DNA from: Wuchereria bancrofti
Taxonomy: Eukaryota; Nematoda; Chromadorea; Rhabditida; Onchocercidae
DNA: 64,000 nt
NCBI GenBank assembly: GCA_005281725.1
Contig: SSBO01000007.1
Location: 3,664,402-3,728,401, forward strand
Direction of reading: 5' to 3'
The notes under the pieces were generated by a model. It was not told the DNA's origin. It was given only the letters and a program-made list of their open reading frames with translations, and made no database searches. Below, in pieces: positions 13,201-25,446 of this stretch (within the stretch, counting starts at the first letter, position 1; each line of letters begins with the position of its first letter). The translations under genes and the position numbers were made by a program.

Positions 13201-13824
13201 AACTGAGATGTTTTTTTCTGATGGAAAAGAAGCGAAAGAATGGAATGATGTTTGGAGAAAAGACTTTCCGCTTTTTCTTTTCGAAATGATGAATACTTGA
13301 TTACAACGTTTCTCCCTTATATTTTATTAACGAATTGTGTGTTCCAGTTTTGGGTTCTATCAGATACCCCATATCAAAAGAATTAGAAAGAAAGCATATA
13401 TTCATCTTCATCTAAAAGTAATCATAAAAAAACAATTCAACAAATTAGTATTCATTCTTATGACGAATATTAGTCAGATGAGGCAATTAAAATAATTTAA
13501 AAATTCCAAGAATAAATTCGCTTCAAAGTAGAAAATGATTTTTCCATCGCAATAGGTTTTGTAACGACAAAAACAAAACATTTTCTTGGCAAAGATTTAC
13601 AAATTTTGCAAAGTAAATTTTGCAGAATTCCTGAAATTATTCAATGATAAAGGAGTTGACATTGTATAACGACCTACAGAACGGAAAGATTTTTTGAATG
13701 AGACAATATTTACAATTAAACAGTTTAATCCAAATTTTCAAATCGATCATTACACTAAGTGTGAGGTTGACTAACATCATGTTTTTCCAGCAGAGCACTT
13801 TTTCGTTGACTCCACGTGCAATAC
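10278..13824. other. Long AT-rich stretch, probably first large intron of supervillin
   Basis: About 3.5 kb with many short homopolymer runs and no recognisable domain or RNA gene on either strand. The few open frames here (near 10400, 10700 and 12700) are Phe/Leu/Ile-rich translations of low-complexity DNA. Confidence 0.5.
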
Positions 13825-14187
13825 TTCGCGTGATCGCTGAAAACGCCAGCGGTTGGTGCTCTCCTTCAGTTGTTCCAATTTCTGCGCAATCATCAGGCAA
13901 CCGATTTTAAACAAATTTTACAAATGTCCCAAATTTAAGTTTAAAAATTATTAAAAGTTCAGTTTCGTGCTCTTATGCTAGGAAATTAGCCAGCAAAACG
14001 ATGGCGAGCAATATTTTAGATGACAAATGGGGAGAAGAGAGGCAGAAGAAAAGCGGCAGATAGCAACTGTCACTGATACTTTGCTGAATCGCTAAATATG
14101 GGTGGTTCAGGAAAGAATGCTTTTCCATCACTGTGACACCGCCCACCGACGATGTCCATCTTTCTCAATTTCGTGCCCATCAGCCAT
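13825..14187 (-). CDS. Candidate 5' exons of the supervillin gene
   Basis: Two short stretches could supply the missing start. The first is 14140-14187, opening with ATG (MADGHEIEKDGHRRWA) and ending at a GTGTCA donor. The second is 13825-13881, after an acceptor gcgcag, coding KLEQLKESTNRWRFQRSRE and ending at GTATTG. Both are phase 0, the same phase needed by the exon ending at 10277. Adding them gives 945 residues with no frame break. They are richer in GC than the surrounding sequence. The 3.5 kb intron this implies is long, the donors are ordinary at best, and I recognise no homology in these 35 residues. They could belong to another transcript. Confidence 0.4.
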
Positions 14188-16789
14188 GACCAAAACCCTG
14201 TTTCTTTCTCTACTCTATCGTTGCCGCAATTTAGATGTTTGTCGAGACGAAAGTTGAAATATCTGTTGCCAAGGTTGCAAGGTCGCTACAATTGGTACTT
14301 GTAAAAGTGCGGAAGAAAAGGGATTGTACAGAAGTGCGCAAAATACTAGAAAATTATGCAGAATTAATTCAATATTACTCGATGAAGAGATGAAACAAAA
14401 GTTTTCCAAAAAATGCTTCTCGGCATTTCACTATTTTTAATTTAAATTTAGGGCGGTGATGCATGACGCAAAACGAAAAAACGGTTCAGTAAACGAAAAA
14501 AAATTGTATCTATGTAATTCTACCAAAAGAATTTTTTTTCAAAAAATTAAATACTATGACAAAAAAGTGGCTATTTAATAGGGAAACTGTATCAACATAT
14601 TTAACTGTTGGAGTTCGAATTAGATCTGAATTCGATAAATTCTAAAAACCATCATTAAAAGCATTCGAAATACTAAATATTTATTTTCTCCCTAAAAATT
14701 TGAAAGTTTGTGGGCTTCAGGACTTCCCACAGAGAAATATTTTCCCCTTTCGTAAAAAAGAAAAGGAAAACTGGAGTTTTTAAAATGTTAACAAAAGTTT
14801 AAGAAGCACTTGAAGCATTTGAGAAATGTAACTGTTGCAATCTTGTAATTTAGTTATAAATGGAGAAAACGCGAATGAAATGGAAGAATATTTTGAAATC
14901 TCCAGGAGTTTCAACTAGAAATGTCCTTTTATTATTTACACTTCAGCATTAACATATATAAAAATCAAAAAATCCAAAATCAATATATCTTCCCCTTTTT
15001 GGACCAAACTTGATTTGAGGCCTTCTAGAACAGCCCACAGTTAAGATAAGTTGATATACTGCACTAAGACATTTCACCACCTTAAAGTAGATCTTTCGTA
15101 AACTAAAAATAAACTTCAGAAAAAATTAGCCGCGACAAAAGCAGGTGAGATCTCTCCTAATTGTTGTCATCATCAACTGCTTGACCAAAAAAAACTACAG
15201 CAGAACAGATCTATCAAAAATGTTATGGAATGGCTTATCATTTCTTGCAATCTATCATGTCCAGCTTTGCACTCAATTGAAATTTCCGCAATTTGATGTC
15301 TTCGGAAACCAAGCTAACTCTGAAATGTGCTAGTATTCGATGACCATTGCTACTTCATTACTTTATTCCTTAACCTTTAATTCATTCTTTAACCTCTTTT
15401 GATTTAACGTTTTATGTTATCAGATATTTTGTACATATTTCGTAATAACTAAGTAAATTTATAATATAGAAATTTGCACTGTAAAGACTGTTTTATTCAG
15501 AGCATTTCTCTAAATCATGTTATTCATCACTCAAAACTAATATAAAAGAAATGTCCCAATCCTTAAATTAAACTAATTCACATGTAAATTGTTCCATTTT
15601 AGAATTAAACTTATATTCAATAGCCAAAATATAAAATATAACTTTTTGTTCGCTTAACTCTTCTTGTTTCACAAAAGAACTGTGTTTTATTATAAACCAC
15701 TCCAGCTATAAAACGAATTAGGATCATTCAAAAATAACTTTTTCTTGACCACTTTCAAAAAATAATCCGCCTAGATTCGATTGAGTACCACAATCCATAC
15801 TCTTACCAAGTTCCTACGAAAAACTACTACCAAATTCCTGTCAAAATTTCCCGAAAGAGATCAACATGGCGATCGACTCTATTTTTAATATTTTCTGATA
15901 ATTGCCTTATAGCATCAGTCCGTAAAACCTTTAATATATTTACTCGTCTTGCCAAACAACAAAATAAAAGTTCCATAATATCTCAAACCTTTTTTACCAC
16001 TCTCTCTCCCTTCTAGGAAAAGCAGTGGTAAAAGAGATTTGAGATCTAACAAGTATAAGATCTCGGCAAGATCTTAAATAACATTATTTTCTACTTGTCA
16101 GACAAGATTTTACCTTTCCCAACCAAATCAATATCATATCATTGTCGAACTAAAATCCTCGCACGCTTCCACCACCAAAATTTAAATTCAGTACGACTGC
16201 GCTCTTCAATTCACAAAAAAGAGAGAAAAGGAGAAAGAGAGTGGGTACCAACCACCCTTCAAATTCTTTTCTATACAATCACTCAAATACTCCCGCTGTT
16301 TAGTAAAACCGATTTATTTCTACGCTTTGCTGACTACTTCGGGGACATCCGAATCGATCAAACAACGAGAGCGCTAAAAAGATAGTGTAGTCTCAATCAG
16401 GTGGCAGACTCCTTCAAATCAATATTTCCGTCATAAAACTCTTAAAGTCAGTAACTGAGAATTCACTGAATTTGATTTATTACCCTTAAGTCATACTTTT
16501 ATCTTTTTCAGACTTTTCCAGAATTAACTTCTAATAGTAGAAAATGAGACCTAACAATGTACATTTACAACTGCCCAGAATGACTTCCTGACATCCCTCT
16601 TCTCTATATCAAGTCCAGGAAGTCAAAATTTAATGATTTTCATAGTGCTCCAAAACTTATACCCATTTAAAATGGTTTGTAGCGGGAAAGTTCGGAAGTT
16701 TTCTTTTTCAGGAAGTTCGGAGAAGTTCTCTTTTTTCTCTGCATGAAATTGCTTTGTCGCTCCGAGCAGAATGTATTGAGTTGAGGTCA
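14188..16789. other. Intergenic region between divergent supervillin and BLM genes
   Basis: About 2.6 kb upstream of both genes, or of BLM only if the supervillin 5' exons are wrong. It is AT-rich with no recognisable protein. The notable content is a hairpin at 15980-16045 followed by several agatct palindromes up to about 16075. Confidence 0.5.
15980..16045. repeat. Hairpin with two 22-nt arms and a 22-nt loop
   Basis: Arm 15980-16001 (atctcaaacc...accact) and arm 16024-16045 (agtggtaaaa...tgagat) are reverse complements except at two positions, one of which would be a G-U pair in plus-strand RNA. The loop is pyrimidine-rich. Just downstream, gagatct and agatctc form another short inverted repeat. 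The size resembles a small-RNA precursor or a MITE remnant; the sequence alone does not decide. Confidence 0.7.
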
Positions 16790-19700
16790 ATGTTGGAAGG
16801 ATCAAGCCTGAAACTAAAGTACGACAGAGTGAAATGTCGTGAACGTGTACAGTTTGGCAAATACCGCTTTATCAAACCCTCTGGAAATTTTGTAATCCCC
16901 GACTTTGCGGTATTTTTTCTTCCCTTTCCTTCTTTACTTCTGTTACTCTTTTAGCCTAAAGTTGAATTCTTCGTCGAATATAATACTTTCAGTGTGAAAA
17001 AGGCATTCGTGAATCACAAACAGCGGCACCGATATCTAAACCTCGATTAGTGTCACCCATTTCTCAGAAGAAAAATTTTATCCTCTCTGACGACTTTGAT
17101 GACGATGAATTATTACGACTTGCAGATGCAAGTGAACTGGAATATGCCCCAACATCCGTATCATCCAGTGCTTTTGTTAATAAAGTCAGTCCTCTTAAAT
17201 TACTTCCCTATTCACGTTGTTCTTTCACGAGATTTACAGCCTTCACAGTAATTCTATAAATCACCATTCATATGGACAGCACTCTACGCATATATTTCAT
17301 ATAGAATAAAGAACGTTCAAACCAAGAAAGCGTCGTGTCAGTCATTCCGGATCCTCCACGATATGACGAGATTTATCTCAGTGATTCAGTTGTTGGTGAA
17401 GAAATTGAATTCCTTGATTCTCCAAACGATCTTTTGGATGCAAATATGGAATCAGATGAAGTACTGCCGATTTTTTTCTCTTTATTTAAGTTCAAAAGAT
17501 ATTTCTAATATTTAAAACAGTATTCCATCCTTAGCAGCACATTTAAACACTGCATTTTAATCTACTATTAGTGCATGTTATTAATCAATTTTTTCCCTTA
17601 ATTATCAATTTTTGTACTGGAATTTTGAGTTGTTGAAATTGCAATTTTAATTTTTTCAAGGTTACAAGTAATGAAAGGCTCCTAACTTATAACAGAAACA
17701 TTGGTAATGAACAACAAGACTCTATTGAAGTTGTAACGTATGTTTCACGTTGCATATCCCCAAATAATCAATAGCGTATAAGCATTCTTTTAATTCGGTT
17801 CAAAAAATTTTCTGAAGATTTACTCATTGAAAGAATTCGGTTCAAAAAATTTCCTGAAGACTTGCTCACTGAATGATTATTTAAGATTCTCGCCTGATTT
17901 CATTCCCTTGAAATGCAAAATTACATCATGCACGACACCTCATAATTATGATGTATTCGACAATGATATGGACGACGGTGATATGAAGGTTGTGAATGAC
18001 TCGAGAATAATATTATTTACTGGCAAAAACAAGAATATTCCAACTGGTTTTATTACTACAAGTTAGGAAAATTGCAGGTCAGAGCACAAGAAAGCGCTCA
18101 TCCTGCTCTTCATATAACTAATGAACTAGACGATACGCATCTTTTGTCATGTAATTCGGAAAAACACAGACATGGTAAGCATTTACGTTATTTATGTATA
18201 CTTCTATAACTGTATATTGTTTTGTAGATATGCACGGTCAGTTTCGAGCCTTCTTGCAAGATGATGGAGATCAGTTCGAAGATGAAAGTAGGGTTTATTA
18301 TTAAAAATGGACTGCATTTTATTTGGTTTTTTGTCTTCAACATGTTTCGAACTGATTTTTAGCTAAACATTTGGGATGGGAGTTGTGCAATGAAATGTAT
18401 CATATCTTGAAAAGCAGATTTGGTTTCAACCAGTTTCGTCATCGCCAAAAACACGCTATTATTGCAGCTCTACTTGGCTACGACTGTTTCATCCTCATGC
18501 CAACAGGTCTAACTTTTCTGTTCTCACACTTGCTGTAAAATCTTTGTGTTTTCGTCATGGAAATCTTTGTGTTTTCTTCATTTTAGGAGCTGGAAAAAGT
18601 CTGTGTTATCAGCTTCCAGCTATTTTATCAAAAGGTATTACGGTTGTTATCTCCCCTCTCAAGTCACTAATCGAAGATCAGAAAATGAAAATGAGGGAGC
18701 TTGAGGTTAGTTATGGAGTTTTCAAAGTAAATGAAGTAAGTTTCGGAAATTATTAAATCACTTTACAATATAGATAGCTATGTTCAGAGTATAAACAAAT
18801 TCTAATTCAAGTCTGAAAAAAATTTTGCAGATTTGCTGTTATGCATTAACATCTGAGCTCAGTCAGGCTGAATCGGATCGAATTTATAGCATGTTGAATG
18901 AAAGCTTTCCAAAAATAAAATTGCTTTATGTGACGCCTGAGAAGGTATGGGAATCGCTTATGGTGTTTTTCTCGTAGTTTTACAAGAACTTATGATTCTA
19001 AAGAGAAAAGCAAATTTTTTCTTCAGATAGCTGCTTCCGAGAAATTGAATAATGTGTTCTTTTCTTTACACCGAAGGGGTTTGCTCACTCGATTTGTTGT
19101 CGACGAAGCGCATTGTGTTTCTCAGTGGGGTCATGATTTTCGGCCTGATTATACGAAATTGCAATCTTTAAGGTCGCATAATTTGAAGTCTCGATGTTAT
19201 TTTTTTGATCCGATAAACCCGTGTTGTATTCTCTTTTTCCAGGAGAATGTTCACGAATCCAGTGGTCCCGGTTATGGCTCTCACTGCTACAGCAACACCA
19301 AAAATCGTAACTGATACCCGAGTTCATTTGGCAATTCAACAGAGCAAGCTGTAAGTCGTTAATTAAGTCTAATCCATTATGAGTTTTATGATTAATGGAG
19401 GAAACTTTTTATTATTGCCTTATTTTAACATAATGTTAATATTCCTTCATTTCACAGATTTAAAGGTTTGAGATTTTTAGATTTATAAGTAGTTTTGTGA
19501 GGACCAATCTGAAATACGATGTCATTGCTAAAGGACCGCGATCATTAGTGAGAGTAATGGATCGCATGAAAATTTTGTATCCAAACAAATCTGGAATTGT
19601 TTATTGTCTCTCAAGGTATTATTGCTCGTACATTTTTCTGTATATCTTTTTTATACTCATTTGTATCCCTTTTATAAAGAGATTTCAAAATACAGTCCTT

Positions 19701-22700
19701 TCAAATAAATATTCCATTAATTTATGTGTATCTGCACCTTATTTCTAGAAAAGATTGTGAAATTGTTTCAAAAATGTTGGAAAATCACGCTATATCTTCG
19801 GAAGTGTATCATGCGGGATTAAGTGATAAGAAACGGCTCGAGGTGCAAACGAAATGGATCAACAATCAAGTGAATGTCATTTGTGCTACTATTGGTATAG
19901 TCATTTGCCGCTCTTGCCGCTTTGTTAGTAAAATAAGCCGAGACGCTGAGACGAACAAAATATTTTATTTGTTAAAACCAACCTTACTGTTCGTATCAAT
20001 TCATCTCAATCATTCCAGCATTTGGCATGGGAATCGACAAACCAGATGTACGATTTGTTATTCATTTTAGGTAATATTATATGTTCATTCAGTTTAGTTC
20101 TCAAGTGGATTATTTTGTTTGCATGTTTTTAAAATGAATTAAATTAATATCTATATGAAGCATGCCGAAGTCAATCGAAGGATACTATCAAGAGACTGGT
20201 CGAGCTGGACGCGATGGCTTAAATTCATACTGTGCAATCCTTTACAATTATAATGATTCAGTAAGGATCAGGAAAATGATCGAAGGTGTTCCACTTTTTA
20301 TTTTGTATTAATTCATGATTTTCATGATTCATGATTGTGCAGTCTTCCACAATTTAACTTTTGCTTTTTAAGTGCCTTTTGTTTTTATCTCTTTATAATA
20401 ATGAATCTACAAATTTAGGAGAGAATAACACACAAGGTGTTCGAACGATGCATTTAAATAGCGTGCTTCAGATTGTAGCATACTGTGAAAATGTTTCAAT
20501 TTGTCGGCGGAAATTGTTAGTAGAGCATTTTGGCGAGGTATTCCATTGAATTAAAATGTTGCCTTTGTATCAAACACTAAATAATTGAAGCAGGCATCGG
20601 AATTTTCAGGTTTACGATGCAGAAGCTTGTCGTACAAGTAACTCCCCTTGTGATATTTGTGTTCAGCAAATCAAGAACGCGGTATTTTTTTAGTTTTCAA
20701 AATGTATGTTGAAAATGCAACGCTTTTGTGATAATTTCTCACATTCAGAACGCATACAAAGTTTACGATGTAACAGAAGAAGCGAAACTTGTGGCTCAGA
20801 GCATGCTTTATATGCATAATGTTACTTTGAAGTACCTCGCCGATTTATATCGTGGTCATATGGGACAAAAAAAATTCGCTGATATGGTTGGTCCTAGATA
20901 TGCAAAATTCATACTTGTTATTATCTAATTTTCCACTTTCTTAAAGTAATATACTTTTCTACTTTTGCTTTAAGTTTCTGGTTCGTAGGCCATGCGGTTG
21001 GGTCACACAAAATATGCAATGTTCGGACGCGGTGTTAGGATGCAAGAAACAGATGCATTAAGATTTGTTAGAAAATTGGTAATTGATGGCGTTATCACGG
21101 AACAGCTTTATAATACGAAATTTGATACAACGGTTGCTTATGCTGAGCTGACAGAGTTAGGTCGAGAATTAGCGAATGGACACAGCAGAATGAAGGTACT
21201 AAAAAACAGTTTATGTTTTACTCTAAATAAGTGGTTAACTGTATGCTGTTGACAGAATATATGGTAATCTTAAATGAGAGATCTGACAAAATATTACAAA
21301 ATAAATCCAAGAAAATGTAAAAAGAGCTGAAAAGTGGAGGGAGAAAGTAGTGGAGAACTGTAACTTAATTCAGGTTTAGTAGGAAATGTGGAGCAGATTA
21401 GAAGCATTTACTTTTCAGGTGTATCTTCACATATCAAATCAGCCAGATGATGGTTCCCATGGAATGGAAGTAGCAGGACTAATGTCGATAAATAGTGTCA
21501 GCGAAGTAGAGGCTTTGAAAGAAAGGTTGGTGCTTTTCATTTGCTCATTTTACATCTATACTCTTTCGTGAGGATTTTCAATTTTAGATATATGGTGAAA
21601 CATGCGGACTTGTTTAGCAAGTGTAAGGGAGATCTTTTGCGATTATTCTCCGACATTGCATCTGCAGAAGGCCTTAGCAGTCATCTGGTTTGTCTCTTTT
21701 TTCCGATTGCAGGTGTTTGCAAAGTTGTTGAAATTTCAAGTGAGGAAATAAGATATTTTTCTGAAAATTGTTTCAGCCCATTATTAATTCCAAAGGTATT
21801 GAACAAATAGCAGCACTGATGCCGCGTACGTACTCCGATCTCTTACAAATTGATAGCATGACTGCGCGAAAAGCTGAACGATATGGGGCTCAAATCATGT
21901 GCATGCTAAAGGAATACTGGAATGAACTCGACGGTAATTTATGTTACTGGATTTGGGACAAGTAAAAGTGACTAGCAATTTGGTGAATTATTTTCATTTG
22001 TTACTCTAACTGATTACGGTTTAAATAAACAGTTATCATTTGAATCTCCAGCACGTGAGGAGAATGAAATCAAACGACAGCTGAACCATATGAATACAAA
22101 TAAAGATATCGTCGGTGGTTTTAGGGACATACAGATAGATGGTGCAGTTGCCCCAACTTCAGGTTAGAATTTTTCCTGAAAGGTTGCTAGTTACAAATTA
22201 CTAAAGTTAAGTTATTCATTAAAATCCGTTCAGTACCCAATTCACAAGCAATTTCTGGTCGTGGAAAATATTTACCTTACTTCGGAACGTCAACACGTTT
22301 TGCTGGGAGTGGAAGTAGACGAGGCGAGGATCGCAAGAGAGGGTTTAACGAATCACAAAGGTAAATTGATAAAAGTTGTAGAAGTAATCGTTTGAAATAT
22401 TATAACATATGATGTAATTTAAACATCATGCTGGTCTTAATCGTACTGTGCAGTTGTTATTATAACATATGATGTAATTTAAACATCATGCTGGTCTTAA
22501 TCGTACTGTGCAGTTGTTAACTGGTCGAGTGTGGAGGAATTTCAGAGCATCTTTCAGCAGTGGATTCTGCTGAAGTCAGTAGATTTGTTAAAATATGTTA
22601 GGAATATCTTAAGAATTCCAGTAACCTAAGAAATGCTGCTAAGCAATATTTGTTTACATATTCTTGTATTATGTTTGCTAACTTGGTTTTTGTTTCTTTA

Positions 22701-22836
22701 AAATTTATGATGTTGCGTGATTTAAAGGTCTAGTTCGTCAAGAAGTTCAACTCAGTCTAGACATGGATGGAGGAAAACTTCTGCGTCTCATGCAACAAAA
22801 GTATCTATTAATCGATCACTTTTCCCAAATCTGTAA
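16790..22836 (+). CDS. him-6: BLM-type RecQ DNA helicase
   Basis: 3'-5' DNA helicase that dissolves double Holliday junctions and limits crossovers in the nucleus. I read 26 in-phase exons (first 16790-16828, last 22728-22836), about 1,040 residues. An acidic, poorly conserved N-terminus ([17 protein letters not shown]) is followed by the helicase core: [19 protein letters not shown], Walker [20 protein letters not shown] box [42 protein letters not shown] and [12 protein letters not shown]. The RecQ C-terminal zinc site follows (Cys in [15 protein letters not shown]), then the winged helix, then an HRDC domain (about 21580-21933). The HRDC domain indicates BLM rather than other RecQ types. 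The basic Ser-rich tail ends NRSLFPNL. Walker A has TGAG where RecQ proteins usually have TGGG. The N-terminal exons, the start and the exon at 17818-17988 are the least certain parts; the latter needs a weak GTAACG donor before it. The symbol is by orthology. Confidence 0.95.
17792..17875 (+). repeat. 42-bp tandem duplication at a BLM exon edge
   Basis: Two adjacent copies (17792-17833 and 17834-17875), each beginning aattcggttcaaaaaattt, differ at about six positions. The unit is 14 codons long. Both copies carry a ctgaag that could act as a splice acceptor in the same phase, so exon start choice is ambiguous between 17818 and 17860. Confidence 0.85.
18539..18576 (+). repeat. Short direct repeat in a BLM intron
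   Basis: The 15-mer aatctttgtgttttc occurs at 18539-18553 and again at 18562-18576, next to the acceptor of the exon beginning at 18587 (the Walker A exon). Probably a recent small duplication in the polypyrimidine region. Confidence 0.8.
22398..22519 (+). repeat. Perfect 60-bp tandem duplication in the last BLM intron
   Basis: Sequence at 22398-22459 repeats without change at 22458-22519 (period 60). It lies inside the intron between exons ending at 22360 and starting at 22728. Perfect identity in intronic DNA means a recent duplication or an assembly artefact. Confidence 0.95.
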
Positions 22837-23438
22837 AATTAGTATCACTTAACTTTTGCCATTCGTCAAATTGTATGATTATTCGTTTATTGTATACATT
22901 GTATTTGTTGGTTATACAGACTGTTGGTGCCTTTTTTGTCGTCTTCATTCTGTGCCATTTTTTAATGTTAATTATATCTTTTTTTCTTTGGTGAGAACAT
23001 TACTTTTTTTTTGCTTTCAATCTGATGATTGTATTGGGGTTGTTTTGTAAGGCTGCTTACTGTAATAAAAAGTTCTCACCTATCTGCTAAAGAATCACGG
23101 TTCTTTTACCTTTTGTAATAATTTCATCTTTACATTATGGTAATGCCCAACAGTTGTTGGCTTAGTCGACGTATAAATAAAGTGAAGTGAGTTAAACTCT
23201 AGGAACTAATTCATATTGAGTCAATTTCTAAAAGACTTGTTGTCTTACTGTTCATCACGGCTGGTTAATTATGACGAGGATTCGGGTGTTCGTTACTCTC
23301 TTTTAAAATCCCGCCTCGATTGGTAGTACATTTTATTTGCAGCACAATAGTGTTGGGAGATCACAGTCTGCTTTCAGAGAGTGTTGTATTACGTGGTGGT
23401 GGGGAAGTAATGACACGGAGAAGACTATTGGATATGTG
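22837..23438 (+). other. BLM to INO80-N intergenic region
   Basis: About 600 bp, the shortest same-strand gap in the window. It is T-rich at first, with aataaa near 23064 and 23176. No exon recognised. The spacing would be long for a C. elegans operon. Confidence 0.5.
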
Positions 23439-25446
23439 ATGGACACAGACAGGCAACAAGGTTTGGATTTGGTACTTATTTATTATTTTAGTGTGCTCCT
23501 TGAATCATTCTGACAACAATGCAGTCGATCTTTTTTCATATTGATGGATTTACTGGAAGGAAATGCTTCCTAGCTTGGTTAATGCTGCTTAAACATTTCC
23601 CACTCGTTGTTATCTGAGCACATAGCACAAATTTTCTAAGTATGTGTTTTTTAAAGTGTCATTATGCTTTGTTCTGAAATTTTGGTGGCAGGTCTATCCA
23701 GTGAGTTTGAATTTAGATACGTCGGATGTAGAAAGGTTGGAGATTGGTGGAGCAGTGATAAGCAGTCAATCAAGGAATACTGCAACAGAGTCATTGCGAA
23801 TGCAAAGATTGCACAAAATGCTAGATCTGACGCGGTTTGTGCATCAGCTGGAAGAACTACTGACTCAGCCAATAAAGTGAGACTTATATTCGTTTAAAAT
23901 TAAAAAATGGTTAATGTTCAAAATCTGTCCTGCTTCCAGAGTCCCAGGCACGTCAATTTTGCCTTATCCTGGTTCGCCTATTAAAGTGCGTCACAACATT
24001 GCCAGTATGTTCTCAGTACGCGCTCTCTGGGCAACAGAAGAAGAACGTAAAGCTGCTGTCAGTGAACTGTACAATTTTAAGACTTTGAGAAAAAGAAAAT
24101 GGATCCAGAAAATTTTGCTGGAGGAATCTGATTCAGATTCTGATGGTGAATTTCCATTCACTCTCAGTGACTTGCATACTATTTTAAAGGTTCATTTTAC
24201 CCACTTACAAAAATTTTCTAAGTTAACCATTTTAGGATTTGGTTATATTTAATATGCTTAACTTGAGAAGTCACATGTTGCTTAATTTTCATGTCTTAAA
24301 TTCTTTACACTGCTTTAAAAAAGGTGTTTATTTTGAACTATCTTTTGTGTGTTCTCGGGGATCTTTTGATCAGATCTGTGGATCCTGTAAAGCATTAAAG
24401 GTGCTAAAGTGATAATTATTCGAATTTCAGTCTAAAGAAAAATATTGAAAAAAAAAAGAAAAACATAAATTAACTGTTGTTAGGCGGATGTCACTATGTT
24501 GTCTCAGCTATTCGTATGTGACAACTGGTAGAACTAAATGCAGGATTCAGAGTGGTTTTATAAAATTATCGCCAGAACACTGTCATTTTAAAAACTTTAC
24601 ACTTTGCATAATATAATTTTGTCCATTTCTGTCATGTATCATGAAAGTTTTTACAGATTTCTGTAATTTATCACCAAAACGGGTAAACCAAACCAGAAAA
24701 AAGATCATATTGTCTGTCCGATTTTGATTTGTGTCTGTATCTTTCCTGTATATCTTTTTTCTACATTTTCTTTTTACGCCGACATCTGAGTTTCGTGGGA
24801 ATGACCAGCACATATAGCTAAACAATTTCTTGATTGGTTCTATTATGACAGACACTCGAGCTGCAACAAGGACGCAAATTTCATGCATGATAACTAATCA
24901 TGTAATGTATCTGGAAAGAAAATAACTTTATCAAGTTTCCATTCTAAGTTAACAGTCTATTAATTCATCTAGTTCTTATTTGTCTAGAGATTATTTGGTT
25001 TATCTGTTTTGCAAAAAAAAGCTTGTAAATCTATGGGATCTGTGGATTTTAATTGAAAAGTTTACTTGAAAACGAATTGTTTTTACTGATTTCCTTTTAG
25101 AATGAAAACATTACATCTTTTGATTTATTAATTTTTAGAATTCCTATCATACTGGTTCCTTATTTTTTTATGTTTAATTACTTATAATTATTGAATATCC
25201 CGATTTTAAGACTGTGAAGGAAATAAGATGTTAGTGGTAGTCATTCGTTACTTCACTGTAAAAGTTTAAGATTTTTTTTTTCAGTTGCATCGTAGACGAC
25301 GGAAATTGCAGAAAACCTATCATATCAATGTTCTCAATTCTCAGTATACTTATTATGGTGCTGGTTTACTAAGCAATTATGATCCATTTCCAGAACATCA
25401 AGATAGAATAAAGGAAAAGTATGGTGTTAAGTCTAAGCAGAGTTAA
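23439..25446 (+). CDS. Stand-alone INO80 N-terminal-domain protein
   Basis: Four exons (23439-23471, 23692-23876, 23940-24189, 25285-25446) join in phase to 209 residues. Two blocks align with residues roughly 120-220 of human INO80: ELYNFKTLRKRKWIQKILLE plus ESDSDSDGEF (human LYNFSKLKKSRKWLKSILL then acidic Ser), and QYTYYGAGLLSNYDPFPEHQ (human YQYYSAGLLSTYDPFYEQQ). An earlier block, MQRLHKMLDLTRFVHQLEEL, resembles the human first 40 residues. There is no HSA domain, no SNF2 ATPase and no further INO80 coding before ROCK begins 1.1 kb on. In INO80 the N-terminal part docks accessory subunits, so a nuclear scaffold role is plausible but inferred. The first exon (MDTDRQQGLDL) is predicted only by phase. 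A donor-like GTATGG inside the last exon leaves room for a longer transcript. Confidence 0.75.

Noticed and set aside
23651..23897. Alternative frames over the INO80-N second exon, one including ARSDAVCASAGRTT
   Set aside because: Only one frame joins in phase with the following exon that carries the INO80 YNF...RKW block.
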